NCBI RefSeq assembly: GCF_010731895.1
Contig: NZ_AP022596.1
Location: forward strand, 3,906,001-3,970,000
Reading direction: 5' to 3'
Length of the DNA: 64,000 bases
Source of the DNA: Mycolicibacterium helvum
GTDB lineage: Bacteria > Actinomycetota > Actinomycetes > Mycobacteriales > Mycobacteriaceae
The notes beneath the pieces are model-generated. The model did not search any database and was not told the origin of the DNA. It was given only the letters and a program-made list of their open reading frames with translations. The translations under genes were made by a program, and so were the position numbers. This document shows positions 46,946 through 55,688 of the stretch, piece by piece (position 1 is the first letter of the stretch; each line of letters starts with the position of its first letter).

Positions 46946-48328
46946 TCAGCTATCCACAGGCCCGTCGGCGTCGGGCTTGTCTTGGTCCGTTTCGGACTTC
47001 TCGGATTCAGATTTCTGGAACTCGGCGATCGCCGAGTCGATGTCCAGCCCGCTGGTGTCGCCGCCGATGATCCGGTCGATGAACCCGGCCGGCTCGTCGA
47101 GATCTGCGGTGTTGGGCAGTAAGTCGGGGTGCTGCCAGACGGCGTCGCGGGCGTCGATGCCGACGGCATCGGTGAGCCGCTCCCACAACACGGCGGCTTC
47201 CCGCATCTTGCGGGGCCGCAGTTCCAGGCCGACCAGCGTCGCGAACGTCTGTTCGGCCGGTCCGGCGGTGGCCCGCCGTCGCCGCAGCATCTCCGACAGC
47301 GCGGCGGTACCGGGGATCCGGTCGCCGAGCGCGGCGGTGACCACGGTCTGCACCCAGCCTTCGACCAGCGCCAGCAGAGTTTCCAGCCGCTCGAGAGCGG
47401 CGGTCTGCTCCGGGGTGGCCTTGGGCTCGAACATGCCCTGACTGAGCAGTTGCTCCATGGCGGCTGGGTCGGCCAGCGCGGCGGGGTTGAACCCCTGGGC
47501 CAGCTCCTCGATGCCGCTCATGTCGATCTTCATGCCCTTGGCGTAGGCCTCGACGGCGTTGAGCAGCTGGGTGGACAGCCACGGGACGTGGCTGAACAAC
47601 CGGTGATGGGCCGCCTCGCGTGCAGCCAGGAAGGTCAGGATCTCGCTGCGCGGCTGCTCAAGACCTTCGGAGAGTGTTTCGATGGCCTCGGGCAACAACG
47701 CCGCGACGCCCTTGGGGCCCAGCGGCAGCCCGATGTCGGTCGACGTCAGCACCTCACGGGAGAGCTTTCCCAGTGCTTGGCCCAGCTGCGAGCCGAATGC
47801 CATGCCGCCCATCTGGGTCATCATCGCCAGCAGCGGGCCGGCCATCGCCTTGGCTTCCTCGGGCAGAGACGCCGCCCACACCGACCCGATCTGCTCGGCC
47901 ATCGGGTCGCACAGCCGCTTCCAGGTGTCCAGGGTGCCGTCCACCCATTCGTTGGGTGTCCAGGCGAGCGACTTGGTGGCCCCGGCGGGCAGCGCGGTCG
48001 CACCGTCGAGCCAGGTGTCGGCCAGGTGCACGGCATCGGCGATGGCGGAGCTGGTGGCGGCCGGGATTGGCGCGACGAAGCCGATCGAACTCGACGCCAG
48101 CTGGCGGGCCAGGTCGTAGTTGACCGGCCCGGACGAGCTACCGCCCATCACACCGCCTGCGCCGCTGAACATCTGGCCGAGCTTGGTGAAGATTTGCCCC
48201 AGGTCGGCCATGTTGAAGTCGCCGCCGCCGAATCCGAAGGGGTCGCCGGGACCGGAGTTGGGGTCCTTTTTCGGCTGGTCGCGGTTGGGGTCGTCTCCTG
48301 CGGAGAAGCCGAAGGGCAGGTCAGCCAT
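46946..48328 (-). CDS. Zinc-dependent metalloprotease-like protein (Rv3195 family)
   Basis: A 460-residue actinobacterial protein of the zincin-like hydrolase family. A Gly/Phe-rich N-terminus (FGFGGGDFNMADLG) is followed by a helical body with AAREAAHHRLFSHVPWL, where HHRLF takes the place of a standard HExxH, and an E-rich partner helix (LVEGWVQTVV). The C-terminus is acidic and disordered. Catalysis is unproven. It is divergent from the PDZ-Lon gene, with a dispersed repeat copy in the gap. Confidence 0.86.
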   Translation of the reverse strand: MADLPFGFSAGDDPNRDQPKKDPNSGPGDPFGFGGGDFNMADLGQIFTKLGQMFSGAGGVMGGSSSGPVNYDLARQLASSSIGFVAPIPAATSSAIADAVHLADTWLDGATALPAGATKSLAWTPNEWVDGTLDTWKRLCDPMAEQIGSVWAASLPEEAKAMAGPLLAMMTQMGGMAFGSQLGQALGKLSREVLTSTDIGLPLGPKGVAALLPEAIETLSEGLEQPRSEILTFLAAREAAHHRLFSHVPWLSTQLLNAVEAYAKGMKIDMSGIEELAQGFNPAALADPAAMEQLLSQGMFEPKATPEQTAALERLETLLALVEGWVQTVVTAALGDRIPGTAALSEMLRRRRATAGPAEQTFATLVGLELRPRKMREAAVLWERLTDAVGIDARDAVWQHPDLLPNTADLDEPAGFIDRIIGGDTSGLDIDSAIAEFQKSESEKSETDQDKPDADGPVDS

Positions 48329-48415
48329 GTCTCAACCGTACTCACCCTGCGTCGCGGGCGGGTAACTGGCAATCACGCTGTCAGTGAACCGGGCCTGCCG
48401 ACGCTCCGTATTATT

Positions 48416-48445
48416 CCCCGGGTCGCTTCGCTCCTGCCCGCCGGA
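48416..48445 (+). repeat. Dispersed repeat copy before the PDZ-Lon protease gene
   Basis: TCCCCGGGTCGCTTCGCTCC followed by TGCCCGCCGG; this core is shared with 38341-38370 and, with one or two changes, with the copies inside the lipid kinase gene. It sits 15 bp before the protease start. Confidence 0.75.
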
Positions 48446-48460
48446 TCTAGTCTTGGCGGC

Positions 48461-49483
48461 GTGAACAGGCGGATTCTGACGCTGATGACGGCGCTGGTGC
48501 CGATCGTCGTCTTCGGCGTGCTGCTGGCGGTCGTGACGGTGCCCTTTGTCTCGTTGGGCCCCGGGCCGACCTTCGACACGCTCGGCGAGGTCGACGGCAA
48601 GCAGGTGGTGGCCATCAACGGCACCGACACCCATCCCACCTCAGGGCACCTGAACATGACCACGGTCGCCCAGCGTGACGGTCTGACCCTGGGGCAGGCG
48701 CTGACGCTGTGGGTGTCGGGCCGCGAACAGCTGGTGCCCCGTGCTCTGGTGTTCCCGCCGGACAAGTCGCGCGAGGACGTCGAGAAGGATCAGGACGCCG
48801 ACTTCAAGCGCTCAGAGGACAGCGCCGAGTACGCGGCTTTGGGTTATTTGAAGTACCCCCAGGCGGTGCGGGTGGAGCGGGTCACGGATCCCGGGCCCTC
48901 GGCGGGCAAGCTGCAAGTCGGTGACGCCATCGACGCTGTCGACGGTAAGCCGGTGGCGAACATCGCCGAGTTCACCGCACTGCTGAAGGCCACCAAACCG
49001 GGCCAGGAGATCGTCATCGACTACCGCCGCAAGAACGCCCCGCCCGGCACCGCGCGGATCACGTTGGGCACCAACACCGACCGCGATTACGGCTACCTGG
49101 GGGTCGCCGTGCTCGACGCGCCGTGGGCGCCGTTCACCATCGACTTCAACCTCGCCAACATCGGCGGGCCGTCGGCCGGGTTGATGTTCAGCCTGGCTGT
49201 CGTCGACAAGCTGACCACTGGTGACCTCAACGGATCGAAGTTCGTCGCAGGCACCGGCACGATCAACGAGGACGGCAAGGTGGGCCCGATCGGGGGCATC
49301 ACCCACAAGATGCTGGCCGCCCAGGAAGCCGGGGCATCGGTCTTCCTGGTGCCCGCCGAGAACTGCGACGAGGCGAAGTCGATGCGCGACGACAACATGG
49401 AGCTGATCAAGGTGGACACCTTGGCCGGGGCCGTCGACTCGCTGCACACGTTGACCTCCGGCGGGCGTCCGCCGAGCTGTTAG
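48461..49483 (+). CDS. Membrane-anchored PDZ-Lon serine protease
   Basis: A 340-residue protein: one N-terminal membrane helix (LMTALVPIVVFGVLLAVVTV), an extracellular PDZ domain around VTDPGPSAGKLQVGDAIDAV, and a Lon-type Ser-Lys protease domain with the nucleophile in GGPSAGLMFSL and the Lys in GGITHKMLAAQ. Rv3194c has the same length. GTG at 48461 is the start. Substrates are unknown. The position of the active site outside the membrane is inferred from the topology. Confidence 0.9.
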   Translation: MNRRILTLMTALVPIVVFGVLLAVVTVPFVSLGPGPTFDTLGEVDGKQVVAINGTDTHPTSGHLNMTTVAQRDGLTLGQALTLWVSGREQLVPRALVFPPDKSREDVEKDQDADFKRSEDSAEYAALGYLKYPQAVRVERVTDPGPSAGKLQVGDAIDAVDGKPVANIAEFTALLKATKPGQEIVIDYRRKNAPPGTARITLGTNTDRDYGYLGVAVLDAPWAPFTIDFNLANIGGPSAGLMFSLAVVDKLTTGDLNGSKFVAGTGTINEDGKVGPIGGITHKMLAAQEAGASVFLVPAENCDEAKSMRDDNMELIKVDTLAGAVDSLHTLTSGGRPPSC

Positions 49484-49586
49484 CCCGTCGCATCAGGACA
49501 GCCCCGCTGCCCTGATGCGTAGAGTTGTGGCCGTACTGCTGCCTCGGCGCGGCGCGGCCGCCCGACGAGACCCAGGAGCCTGACAG

Positions 49587-52586
49587 GTGAGTATGCGGCC
49601 CGGTGCGCGGATGCCGAAGTTGACTCGGCGCAGCCGGATTCTGATCGGTGTTGCGCTCGCTGTTGTGGTGCTGTTGTTGGTGGGGCCACGGCTGATCGAC
49701 GCCTACGTGGACTGGCTATGGTTCGGCGAGCTGGGATACCGCTCGGTGTTCACCACCGTGTTGCTCACCCGCGTCGTCGTATTCCTGGTGGCCGCGGTGC
49801 TGGTCGGGGCGATCGTGTTCGCCGGGTTGGCGCTGGCCTACCGCACCCGGCCGGTGTTCGTGCCGACCGCCGGACCCAACGATCCGGTGGCGCGTTACCG
49901 CACCGCGGTGATGGCGCGGCTCAAGCTGTTCGGCATCGGGGTGCCCGCCGTGATCGGGTTGCTGGCTGGTGCGGTCGCGCAGAGCTACTGGGCTCGGGTG
50001 CAGCTGTTCCTGCATGGCGGCGAGTTCGGTGTCGCCGATCCGCAGTTCGGCAAGGACCTCGGCTTCTACGCCTTCGATCTGCCGTTTTACCGGCTGGTGC
50101 TGTCGTATCTGTTTGTTGCCGTCTTCCTGGCGTTCCTGGCGAGCGTGATCAGCCACTACATCTTCGGCGGTATCCGGCTGGCCGGGCGCAGCGGCGTGTT
50201 GAGCCGCCCGGCCCGGATTCAGCTGGTCGCCCTGATCGGCACGCTGGTGGTGCTCAAGGCGGTCGCCTACTGGTTCGACCGCTACGAACTGCTCAGTCAT
50301 ACCCGCGGCGGCAAGCCCTTCACTGGTGCCGGCTACACCGATATCAACGCGGTGTTGCCCGCCAAGCTGATCCTGATGGCCATCGCGATCATCTGCGCGG
50401 CCGCGGTGTTCTCTGCGCTCGTGCTGCGCGACTTGCGTATTCCGGCGATCGGCCTGGTGCTGTTGCTGCTGAGCTCGCTGATCGTCGGGGCGGGCTGGCC
50501 GCTGGTCGTCGAGCAGATCAGCGTCAAACCGAATGCGGCGCAGAAGGAAAGCGAATACATCAGCCGCAGCATCGCCGCGACCCGGCAGGCCTACGGGCTG
50601 ACGAACGACCACGTGACCTACCGCGACTACTCGGGTACCGCGCCGACCACCGCGCAGCAGGTCGCCTCTGACCGGGCGACCACGTCGAACATCCGGGTGC
50701 TCGACCCGACGATCATCAGCCCGGCGTTCACCCAGTTTCAGCAGGGCAAGAACTTCTACTACTTCCCCGACCAGCTGTCGATCGACCGTTACCAGGGTTC
50801 CGACGGCGAACTGCGTGACTACGTCGTCGCTGCGCGTGAACTGAACCCGGACCGCCTGATCGACAACCAGCGGGACTGGATCAACCGGCACACTGTCTAT
50901 ACCCACGGCAACGGGTTCATCGCCTCGCCGGCCAACACGGTGCGCGGAATTGCCAACGATCCGAACCAGAATGGTGGTTACCCGGAGTTCCTGGCCAGCG
51001 TCGTCGGGGCGAACGGCAGTGTCGTCTCGCCGGGCCCGGCTCCGCTGGATCAGCCGCGTGTCTACTTCGGCCCGGTCATCTCCAATACGCCGGCTGACTA
51101 CGCGATCGTCGGCAAGAACGGCAACGACCGCGAGTACGACTACGAGACCAACACCGAGACCAAGAACTACACCTACACCGGCAGCGGTGGCGTTCCGATC
51201 GGTAACTGGCTGGCGCGCAGTGTGTTCGCTGCCAAGTTCGCCGAGCGGAACTTCTTGTTCTCCAACGTGATCGGCTCCAACAGCAAGATTCTGTTCAACC
51301 GCGATCCCGCACAGCGGGTGGAGGCGGTGGCGCCCTGGCTGACCACCGACAGCACGGTGTACCCCGCGATCGTCAACAAGAAGATGGTGTGGGTGATCGA
51401 CGGCTACACCACGCTGGACAACTACCCCTACTCGGAGTTGACGTCGTTGTCGTCGGCCACCGCGGATTCCAACGAGGTGGCGGTCAACCGGTTGGCGCCG
51501 GACAAGCAGGTGTCCTACATCCGCAACTCGGTGAAGGCCACTGTCGACGCCTATGACGGCACCGTGACGCTGTACGCCCAGGACGAGAGCGACCCGGTGC
51601 TGAAGGCGTGGATGTCGGTGTTCCCGGGCACGGTGAAGCCGAAGAGTGACATCACGCCGGATCTTGCTGCGCACCTGCGGTACCCGGAAGACCTGTTCAA
51701 GGTGCAGCGCATGCTGCTGGCCAAGTACCACGTGGACGACCCGGTGACGTTCTTCTCCACCTCGGACTTCTGGGATGTGCCGCTGGATCCGAACCCGACC
51801 GCCAGCAGCTACCAGCCGCCGTACTACATTGTGGCCAAAGATATTGCCCGCAATGACAATTCGGCGTCGTTCCAGCTGACCAGCGCGATGAACCGGTTCC
51901 GCCGCGACTTCCTGGCGGCCTACATCAGTGCGAGTTCGGATCCCGATACCTACGGCCGGATCACGGTGTTGACGATCCCGGGTCAGGTCAACGGTCCGAA
52001 GTTGGCGTTCAACGCGATCAGTACCGACACCGCGGTCAGCCAGGACCTCGGCGTGATCGGTCGGGACAACCAGAACCGAATACGCTGGGGCAATCTGCTG
52101 ACCCTGCCGGTCGGGCAGGGCGGCCTGATCTACGTGTCGCCGGTGTATGCCTCGCCGGGCAGTAGTGACGCCGCGTCGTCCTATCCGCGATTGATCCGGG
52201 TAGCGATGATGTACAACGACAAGGTCGGTTACGGCCCGACGGTAAGCACCGCGCTGGACGGCATTTTCGGTGCCGGCGCGGGTGCGACGGCCACTGGCCC
52301 CGCACCGGCGACTCCGCCAGGCGGCCAGCCACCGGGTGGTCGTCCGCAGGCGGCGGGCCCCGCACCGGCGCCGGGCAGCGCACCGGAGGTCCCCACGCCG
52401 ATCGCGACACCCGCCACGCCGGGTGTGCCAAGCAGCTTGTCGGGACCCAAGGCGGCCGCGCTGCAGGATGTCGAGACCGCGCTCGGAGCTGTGCAGGAAG
52501 CTCAAAAGAATGGCAACTTCGCCGATTACGGTGATGCGCTGCAGCGCCTCGATGATGCGATGAAGAAGTACGAGGCCACTAAATAG
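49587..52586 (+). CDS. UPF0182 giant membrane protein
   Basis: A 999-residue protein of the UPF0182 family. About seven membrane helices lie in the first 320 residues (for example [20 protein letters not shown] and [16 protein letters not shown]). A large extracellular domain follows, then a Pro/Ala/Gly-rich linker near residues 890-960 and a C-terminal coiled segment ([20 protein letters not shown]). GTG at 49587 gives the N-terminus [16 protein letters not shown], as in Rv3193c. Function unknown; it is strongly conserved in actinobacteria. Confidence 0.91.
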   Translation: MSMRPGARMPKLTRRSRILIGVALAVVVLLLVGPRLIDAYVDWLWFGELGYRSVFTTVLLTRVVVFLVAAVLVGAIVFAGLALAYRTRPVFVPTAGPNDPVARYRTAVMARLKLFGIGVPAVIGLLAGAVAQSYWARVQLFLHGGEFGVADPQFGKDLGFYAFDLPFYRLVLSYLFVAVFLAFLASVISHYIFGGIRLAGRSGVLSRPARIQLVALIGTLVVLKAVAYWFDRYELLSHTRGGKPFTGAGYTDINAVLPAKLILMAIAIICAAAVFSALVLRDLRIPAIGLVLLLLSSLIVGAGWPLVVEQISVKPNAAQKESEYISRSIAATRQAYGLTNDHVTYRDYSGTAPTTAQQVASDRATTSNIRVLDPTIISPAFTQFQQGKNFYYFPDQLSIDRYQGSDGELRDYVVAARELNPDRLIDNQRDWINRHTVYTHGNGFIASPANTVRGIANDPNQNGGYPEFLASVVGANGSVVSPGPAPLDQPRVYFGPVISNTPADYAIVGKNGNDREYDYETNTETKNYTYTGSGGVPIGNWLARSVFAAKFAERNFLFSNVIGSNSKILFNRDPAQRVEAVAPWLTTDSTVYPAIVNKKMVWVIDGYTTLDNYPYSELTSLSSATADSNEVAVNRLAPDKQVSYIRNSVKATVDAYDGTVTLYAQDESDPVLKAWMSVFPGTVKPKSDITPDLAAHLRYPEDLFKVQRMLLAKYHVDDPVTFFSTSDFWDVPLDPNPTASSYQPPYYIVAKDIARNDNSASFQLTSAMNRFRRDFLAAYISASSDPDTYGRITVLTIPGQVNGPKLAFNAISTDTAVSQDLGVIGRDNQNRIRWGNLLTLPVGQGGLIYVSPVYASPGSSDAASSYPRLIRVAMMYNDKVGYGPTVSTALDGIFGAGAGATATGPAPATPPGGQPPGGRPQAAGPAPAPGSAPEVPTPIATPATPGVPSSLSGPKAAALQDVETALGAVQEAQKNGNFADYGDALQRLDDAMKKYEATK

Positions 52587-52607
52587 CGAGTGCGGCGGCG
52601 TCTAGCC

Positions 52608-53519
52608 ATGCGTGAATTGGTCGTGCTCGGTACCGCCAGTCAGGTGCCGACGCGCTACCGCAACCACAACGGCTATTTGTTGCGCTGGGACGACGACGGG
52701 CTGCTGTTCGACCCCGGCGAGGGTACCCAGCGCCAGATGGTGCTGGCGGGTGTGGCTGCCAGCTCGGTGAACCGGTTGTGCCTCACGCATTTTCACGGCG
52801 ACCACTGCCTCGGGGTGCCTGGCATCATCCAGCGGGCGTCACTGGACCGGGTGGGCCATCCGATCACCGCCCACTACCCGGCGTCGGGCCGGGAGTACTT
52901 CGCCCGGTTACGGCACGCCTCAATCTTCTACGACACCGTCGACGTGGTCGAGGAGCCGATCGAGGCTGACGGAACGGTGGCGGTGGGACCGTTCGGTGCG
53001 CTGGAGGTGCGGGTACTGGAGCATTCGACCGATGTGTTCGGCTACCGGCTGGTCGAGCCCGACGGTCGGCGGTTCATTCCGGAATTGTTGTCCCGCTTCG
53101 GGATCAGCGGCCCCGACGTCGGCGAGTTGGACCGAGCCGGAGCCATCAGGGTGGGGGACCGGACAGTCGACGTGGATCAGGTCAGCGAGGCGCGGCGCGG
53201 CCAGCGGTTCGCGTTCGTGATGGACACCCGGCTGTGCGACGGGGTGTACGAGCTGGCCGACGGCGCCGACCTGTTGGTGATCGAGGCGACGTTCCTGGCG
53301 CAGGACGAAGACCTGGCACAGCAGTACGGGCACCTGACGGCTCGACAGGCGGCTCGGGTCGCGGCCGAGTGTGGGGTGCGCAGGCTGGTGTTGACGCACT
53401 TCTCACAGCGCTACCAGCAGGCGAGTGCCCGCTACGCCGACGAGGCCGCCGCGGTGTTCTCCGGTGACATCGTGGTGGCCGAGGACCTGATGCGTGTGCC
53501 GGTGCCGGTGCGCCGCTAG
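52608..53519 (+). CDS. rnz: Ribonuclease Z / metallo-beta-lactamase fold RNase
   Basis: A 303-residue metallo-beta-lactamase protein. The metal motif [10 protein letters not shown] is near residue 64, followed by [12 protein letters not shown], an MDTR segment (FVMDTRLCD) and the C-terminal [10 protein letters not shown]. This is the RNase Z plan (tRNA 3'-end maturation), placed close to an initiator tRNA gene, probably by chance. ATG at 52608 gives the family N-terminus [15 protein letters not shown]. Confidence 0.88.
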   Translation: MRELVVLGTASQVPTRYRNHNGYLLRWDDDGLLFDPGEGTQRQMVLAGVAASSVNRLCLTHFHGDHCLGVPGIIQRASLDRVGHPITAHYPASGREYFARLRHASIFYDTVDVVEEPIEADGTVAVGPFGALEVRVLEHSTDVFGYRLVEPDGRRFIPELLSRFGISGPDVGELDRAGAIRVGDRTVDVDQVSEARRGQRFAFVMDTRLCDGVYELADGADLLVIEATFLAQDEDLAQQYGHLTARQAARVAAECGVRRLVLTHFSQRYQQASARYADEAAAVFSGDIVVAEDLMRVPVPVRR

Positions 53520-54166
53520 GGAGTTCCCTGAGGGCTGGGCAACCCCACGCGCAGGGCGATGGCCTGCTTCTGCCCGACGTTGGTGACGAAGTCGGCGTCT
53601 GCCGGTTTTCCGGGCAGGCCGTCGAACTCGATACGGGCCAAGGTGGATCCCTCGGTGAACAGCAACACGGTCACCGACTTCGCGCCGTCGGGCGAGTTGC
53701 CCGAGACCACGGTGCCGCCGGTGCCCACGATGGAGGGTCGCGGCGGGCCGGGGTTCACCGATTTGGCCAGGCTGGCCTGCGCCTCGGCGAGCGCGGACGG
53801 CCCGGCGGCCGGGCTGTCGAGTGCCACGATCAGGATGCTGACGGCCTTGGTCTGCTCCTGGTTGACGATCAGCACCTCGGCGCCAGGGCGGGTGTCGGGG
53901 TTCGCGGTCGGCGGCTGGGCGACGTAGGCGTCGCCCGTTGCGGAGATGTCGCCGGCTTGCAGCAGCAACCGGGTGTAGTCGATCGGGGCCGCCGCGGGCT
54001 TGGTGCTAGTTGTCGTGGTGGTGGTGGACACGCCGGGCAGCGCAGGGACCGACGCGGCGGGTTTGCTTGTAGTGACGCCGGATTCGTTGTCACAACTGCT
54101 GACCCCGAAGGTGACGGCGGCGATCATCGCGATCGCGGCCCAGCGGGTGGCGTGTTGTTGTTTCAT
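53516..54166 (-). CDS. Small lipoprotein, unknown function
   Basis: A 216-residue lipoprotein: signal peptide [20 protein letters not shown] followed by the lipobox Cys in SSCDNES, a Thr-rich linker ([13 protein letters not shown]), then a beta-rich domain with [14 protein letters not shown]. The linker and single domain resemble mycobacterial LpqN-type lipoproteins, but I cannot name the family. Its 3' end overlaps rnz by 4 bp. The ATG at 54166 is chosen so that the signal peptide is N-terminal. Confidence 0.8.
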   Translation of the reverse strand: MKQQHATRWAAIAMIAAVTFGVSSCDNESGVTTSKPAASVPALPGVSTTTTTTSTKPAAAPIDYTRLLLQAGDISATGDAYVAQPPTANPDTRPGAEVLIVNQEQTKAVSILIVALDSPAAGPSALAEAQASLAKSVNPGPPRPSIVGTGGTVVSGNSPDGAKSVTVLLFTEGSTLARIEFDGLPGKPADADFVTNVGQKQAIALRVGLPSPQGTP

Positions 54167-54261
54167 CTCCAACGAGCCTGTCGACTTCGGCCGCGAGAAG
54201 CAAGTGAATACCCCTCGGTTGTGACGAACGCGATGCCCGATTGGGCCTCTGAGCAGCCGAT

Positions 54262-54291
54262 TTGGTTCGGACGCTTGGCGTTCGGTAACGT
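54262..54291 (+). promoter_or_regulatory. Promoter of the initiator tRNA
   Basis: TTGGTT (54262-54267) and TAACGT (54286-54291) with an 18-bp spacer lie 13 bp before the tRNA 5' end. The hexamers fit a SigA-type stable RNA promoter. Confidence 0.5.
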
Positions 54292-54303
54292 TGCGTTCAC
54301 CAA

Positions 54304-54380
54304 CGCGGGGTGGAGCAGCTCGGTAGCTCGCTGGGCTCATAACCCAGAGGTCGCAGGTTCGAATCCTGTCCCCGCTACCA
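54304..54380 (+). tRNA. Initiator tRNA-Met (CAT)
   Basis: A 77-nt cloverleaf with encoded CCA. The anticodon stem is CTGGG-CTCATAA-CCCAG, giving the three consecutive G-C pairs of initiator tRNAs. Position 1 is an unpaired C against T72, another initiator feature. The T arm contains GGTTCGAATCC. The sequence right after it looks accessory, so its 3' end is the probable attachment site of the adjacent element. Confidence 0.96.
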
Positions 54381-54383
54381 GGT

Positions 54384-54419
54384 AAAACGGCCCTCGGAGA
54401 CCCCTCCGAGGGCCGTTTT
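54384..54419 (+). terminator. Terminator after the tRNA
   Basis: AAAACGGCCCTCGGA (54384-54398) pairs with TCCGAGGGCCGTTTT (54405-54419) around a 6-base loop, a 15-bp stem ending in T residues, 3 bp after the tRNA CCA. Confidence 0.9.
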
Positions 54420-54427
54420 CATGCCAG

Positions 54428-54450
54428 TTGGGAACATATTTGGGAACATA
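54428..54450 (+). repeat. Direct repeat TTGGGAACATA x2 next to the tRNA (candidate att-associated sites)
   Basis: TTGGGAACATA occurs at 54428-54438 and 54440-54450, one base apart, 48 bp after the tRNA. Short direct repeats beside an attachment core commonly serve as integrase arm sites. No second copy of the tRNA 3' end was found in the window, so the other attachment site must lie to the right of it. Confidence 0.4.
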
Positions 54451-54679
54451 AGGCTGTCTAACTACCTGTCTGGAGCTGCTCAAAGGGCGGGCAACAGGCG
54501 TTGAACCTGGCACTTACTGCCGAGATCGGCTTGTTTGCTCAGTCGGTCAGTCGTGCGACGACGTTGCCGCCTGGGCTTTGGGTATATGACACCGGCCCGG
54601 AGCCCGTCCTGGTTCGTCGGCGGGGCTTCGAGGCCCCCGCACGGCTCACCTCGATGCCCGAGGGCCGGTTCGATAGGCG

Positions 54680-54722
54680 GCTCCTGAGGGAGGAGCAGGG
54701 AAGGCCCAACGAGGGCCCTCCC
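54680..54722. other. Two adjacent hairpins in the 424-bp gap between the tRNA terminator and the Ntn-like gene
   Basis: GCTCCT/AGGAGC (54680-54696, 5-base loop) and GGGAAGGCCC/GGGCCCTCCC (54698-54722, 5-base loop, one mismatch). The surrounding stretch 54420-54843 contains no frame with family resemblance; short open frames on both strands look like chance. The hairpins may belong to a regulatory leader or be remnants of the element's end. Confidence 0.45.
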
Positions 54723-54843
54723 TGAACAACCTGGGTGCGAACGTTGCCATTCGCAGTGACACCTCGTACCGGCATGTTTGGCCGGTCCCAGGAGTTGCGC
54801 ACCCACAATGGCCCAGGGGCGCAACGAATGTCAAGATCAAGAG

Positions 54844-55653
54844 GTGACCTCAATTGTGGTTTGGTGCGGTGTGGACCAACGTAGTCCCGCTTCTTTATAC
54901 ATCGCAACCGATAGCCGAATTACTTGGCCGGGAAGCAGGAGGCGGTGGGATCGCGGTCGAAAGACTTTCGCTTGCAAGAATGCTCCCTACATCTTCGGAT
55001 ACTGGGGTGATGTACTTTTCCCAGCCCTGACCCTTCCCGCGGTTGGGGATCGTATAGATGGCGGAATGTATTCCGGACTACCGCAGTGTGAAACACACGA
55101 CGCGATCGGGGGATTTATTCGAAGGCAGTGGTTAATGTACCCGGAAGATCTGCGGGTTGACGTGGGTATCGTGATCGCAAGTCGATCTGGGGAAAGAACG
55201 AGTGATTTTGCATTATCTGTGCTGAGTTATTCTGCCATTAAGCGTGATTGGAAGATGAGACACGTCTCGATGCCGGAAAGGTCGAGCGCACTTGCTATCG
55301 CAGGGACTGGCGCCAACACGGTTCGGGCGTCTCTCGAGCTTTGGGACGCTAACGAGACCAGCGGGACGAGCCGGGCCGTTTTCAGCGCATTCTGTGAGGC
55401 GCTTGAAGGTGGAGAGGATCCGTCGTCGGGCGGTCCTCCTCAGCTGGTGGGTTTGCACCGCATCGGATCGGGTAAGACGTTCGGCGTCGTTTTTGGTGGC
55501 CAGCGGTTTCTTTCTGGCGCCGATGTTCACACCCAGGAGTCCAAGGAAGCTGGTGCGTTCGAGTGGTTTAACAACCTTTTCGAGCTAACAGACCCCCTTA
55601 ACAAGAAGCGCCGCGCCGGCGCGCAGGTTCATAAACCAAGACCAGGAGCTTAG
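54844..55653 (+). CDS. Putative proteasome/HslV-like Ntn-hydrolase
   Basis: A 269-residue protein. From GTG 54844 the sequence is Met-Thr-Ser-Ile-Val-Val, so removal of Met would expose Thr1. Asp in YIATDSRITW follows at position 22 and Lys in RGRKTF at position 39. This Thr-Asp-Lys spacing (about 17 residues between Asp and Lys) is like Thr1/Asp17/Lys33 of HslV and proteasome beta subunits. ATG at 54808 could start a 12-residue propeptide instead. No ATPase of the ClpX/HslU type is adjacent; the neighbour is an OLD-family gene, convergent and 35 bp away. Base composition is clearly lower in GC than the core. Fold and activity are inferred from motifs only. Confidence 0.6.
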   Translation: MTSIVVWCGVDQRSPASLYIATDSRITWPGSRRRWDRGRKTFACKNAPYIFGYWGDVLFPALTLPAVGDRIDGGMYSGLPQCETHDAIGGFIRRQWLMYPEDLRVDVGIVIASRSGERTSDFALSVLSYSAIKRDWKMRHVSMPERSSALAIAGTGANTVRASLELWDANETSGTSRAVFSAFCEALEGGEDPSSGGPPQLVGLHRIGSGKTFGVVFGGQRFLSGADVHTQESKEAGAFEWFNNLFELTDPLNKKRRAGAQVHKPRPGA

Positions 55654-55688
55654 GCTCTTCGCGCTCGGCGGCGTCGCGCTTTCTGTAG

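Noticed and set aside
49716..52505. A 929-codon open frame on the minus strand
   Set aside because: It lies wholly antisense to the UPF0182 gene, is Arg/Gly/His-rich in the way of high-GC shadows, and has no domain.
54480..54824. Short open frames on both strands after the tRNA
   Set aside because: Overlap each other, no ribosome site, no resemblance to phage or plasmid proteins.
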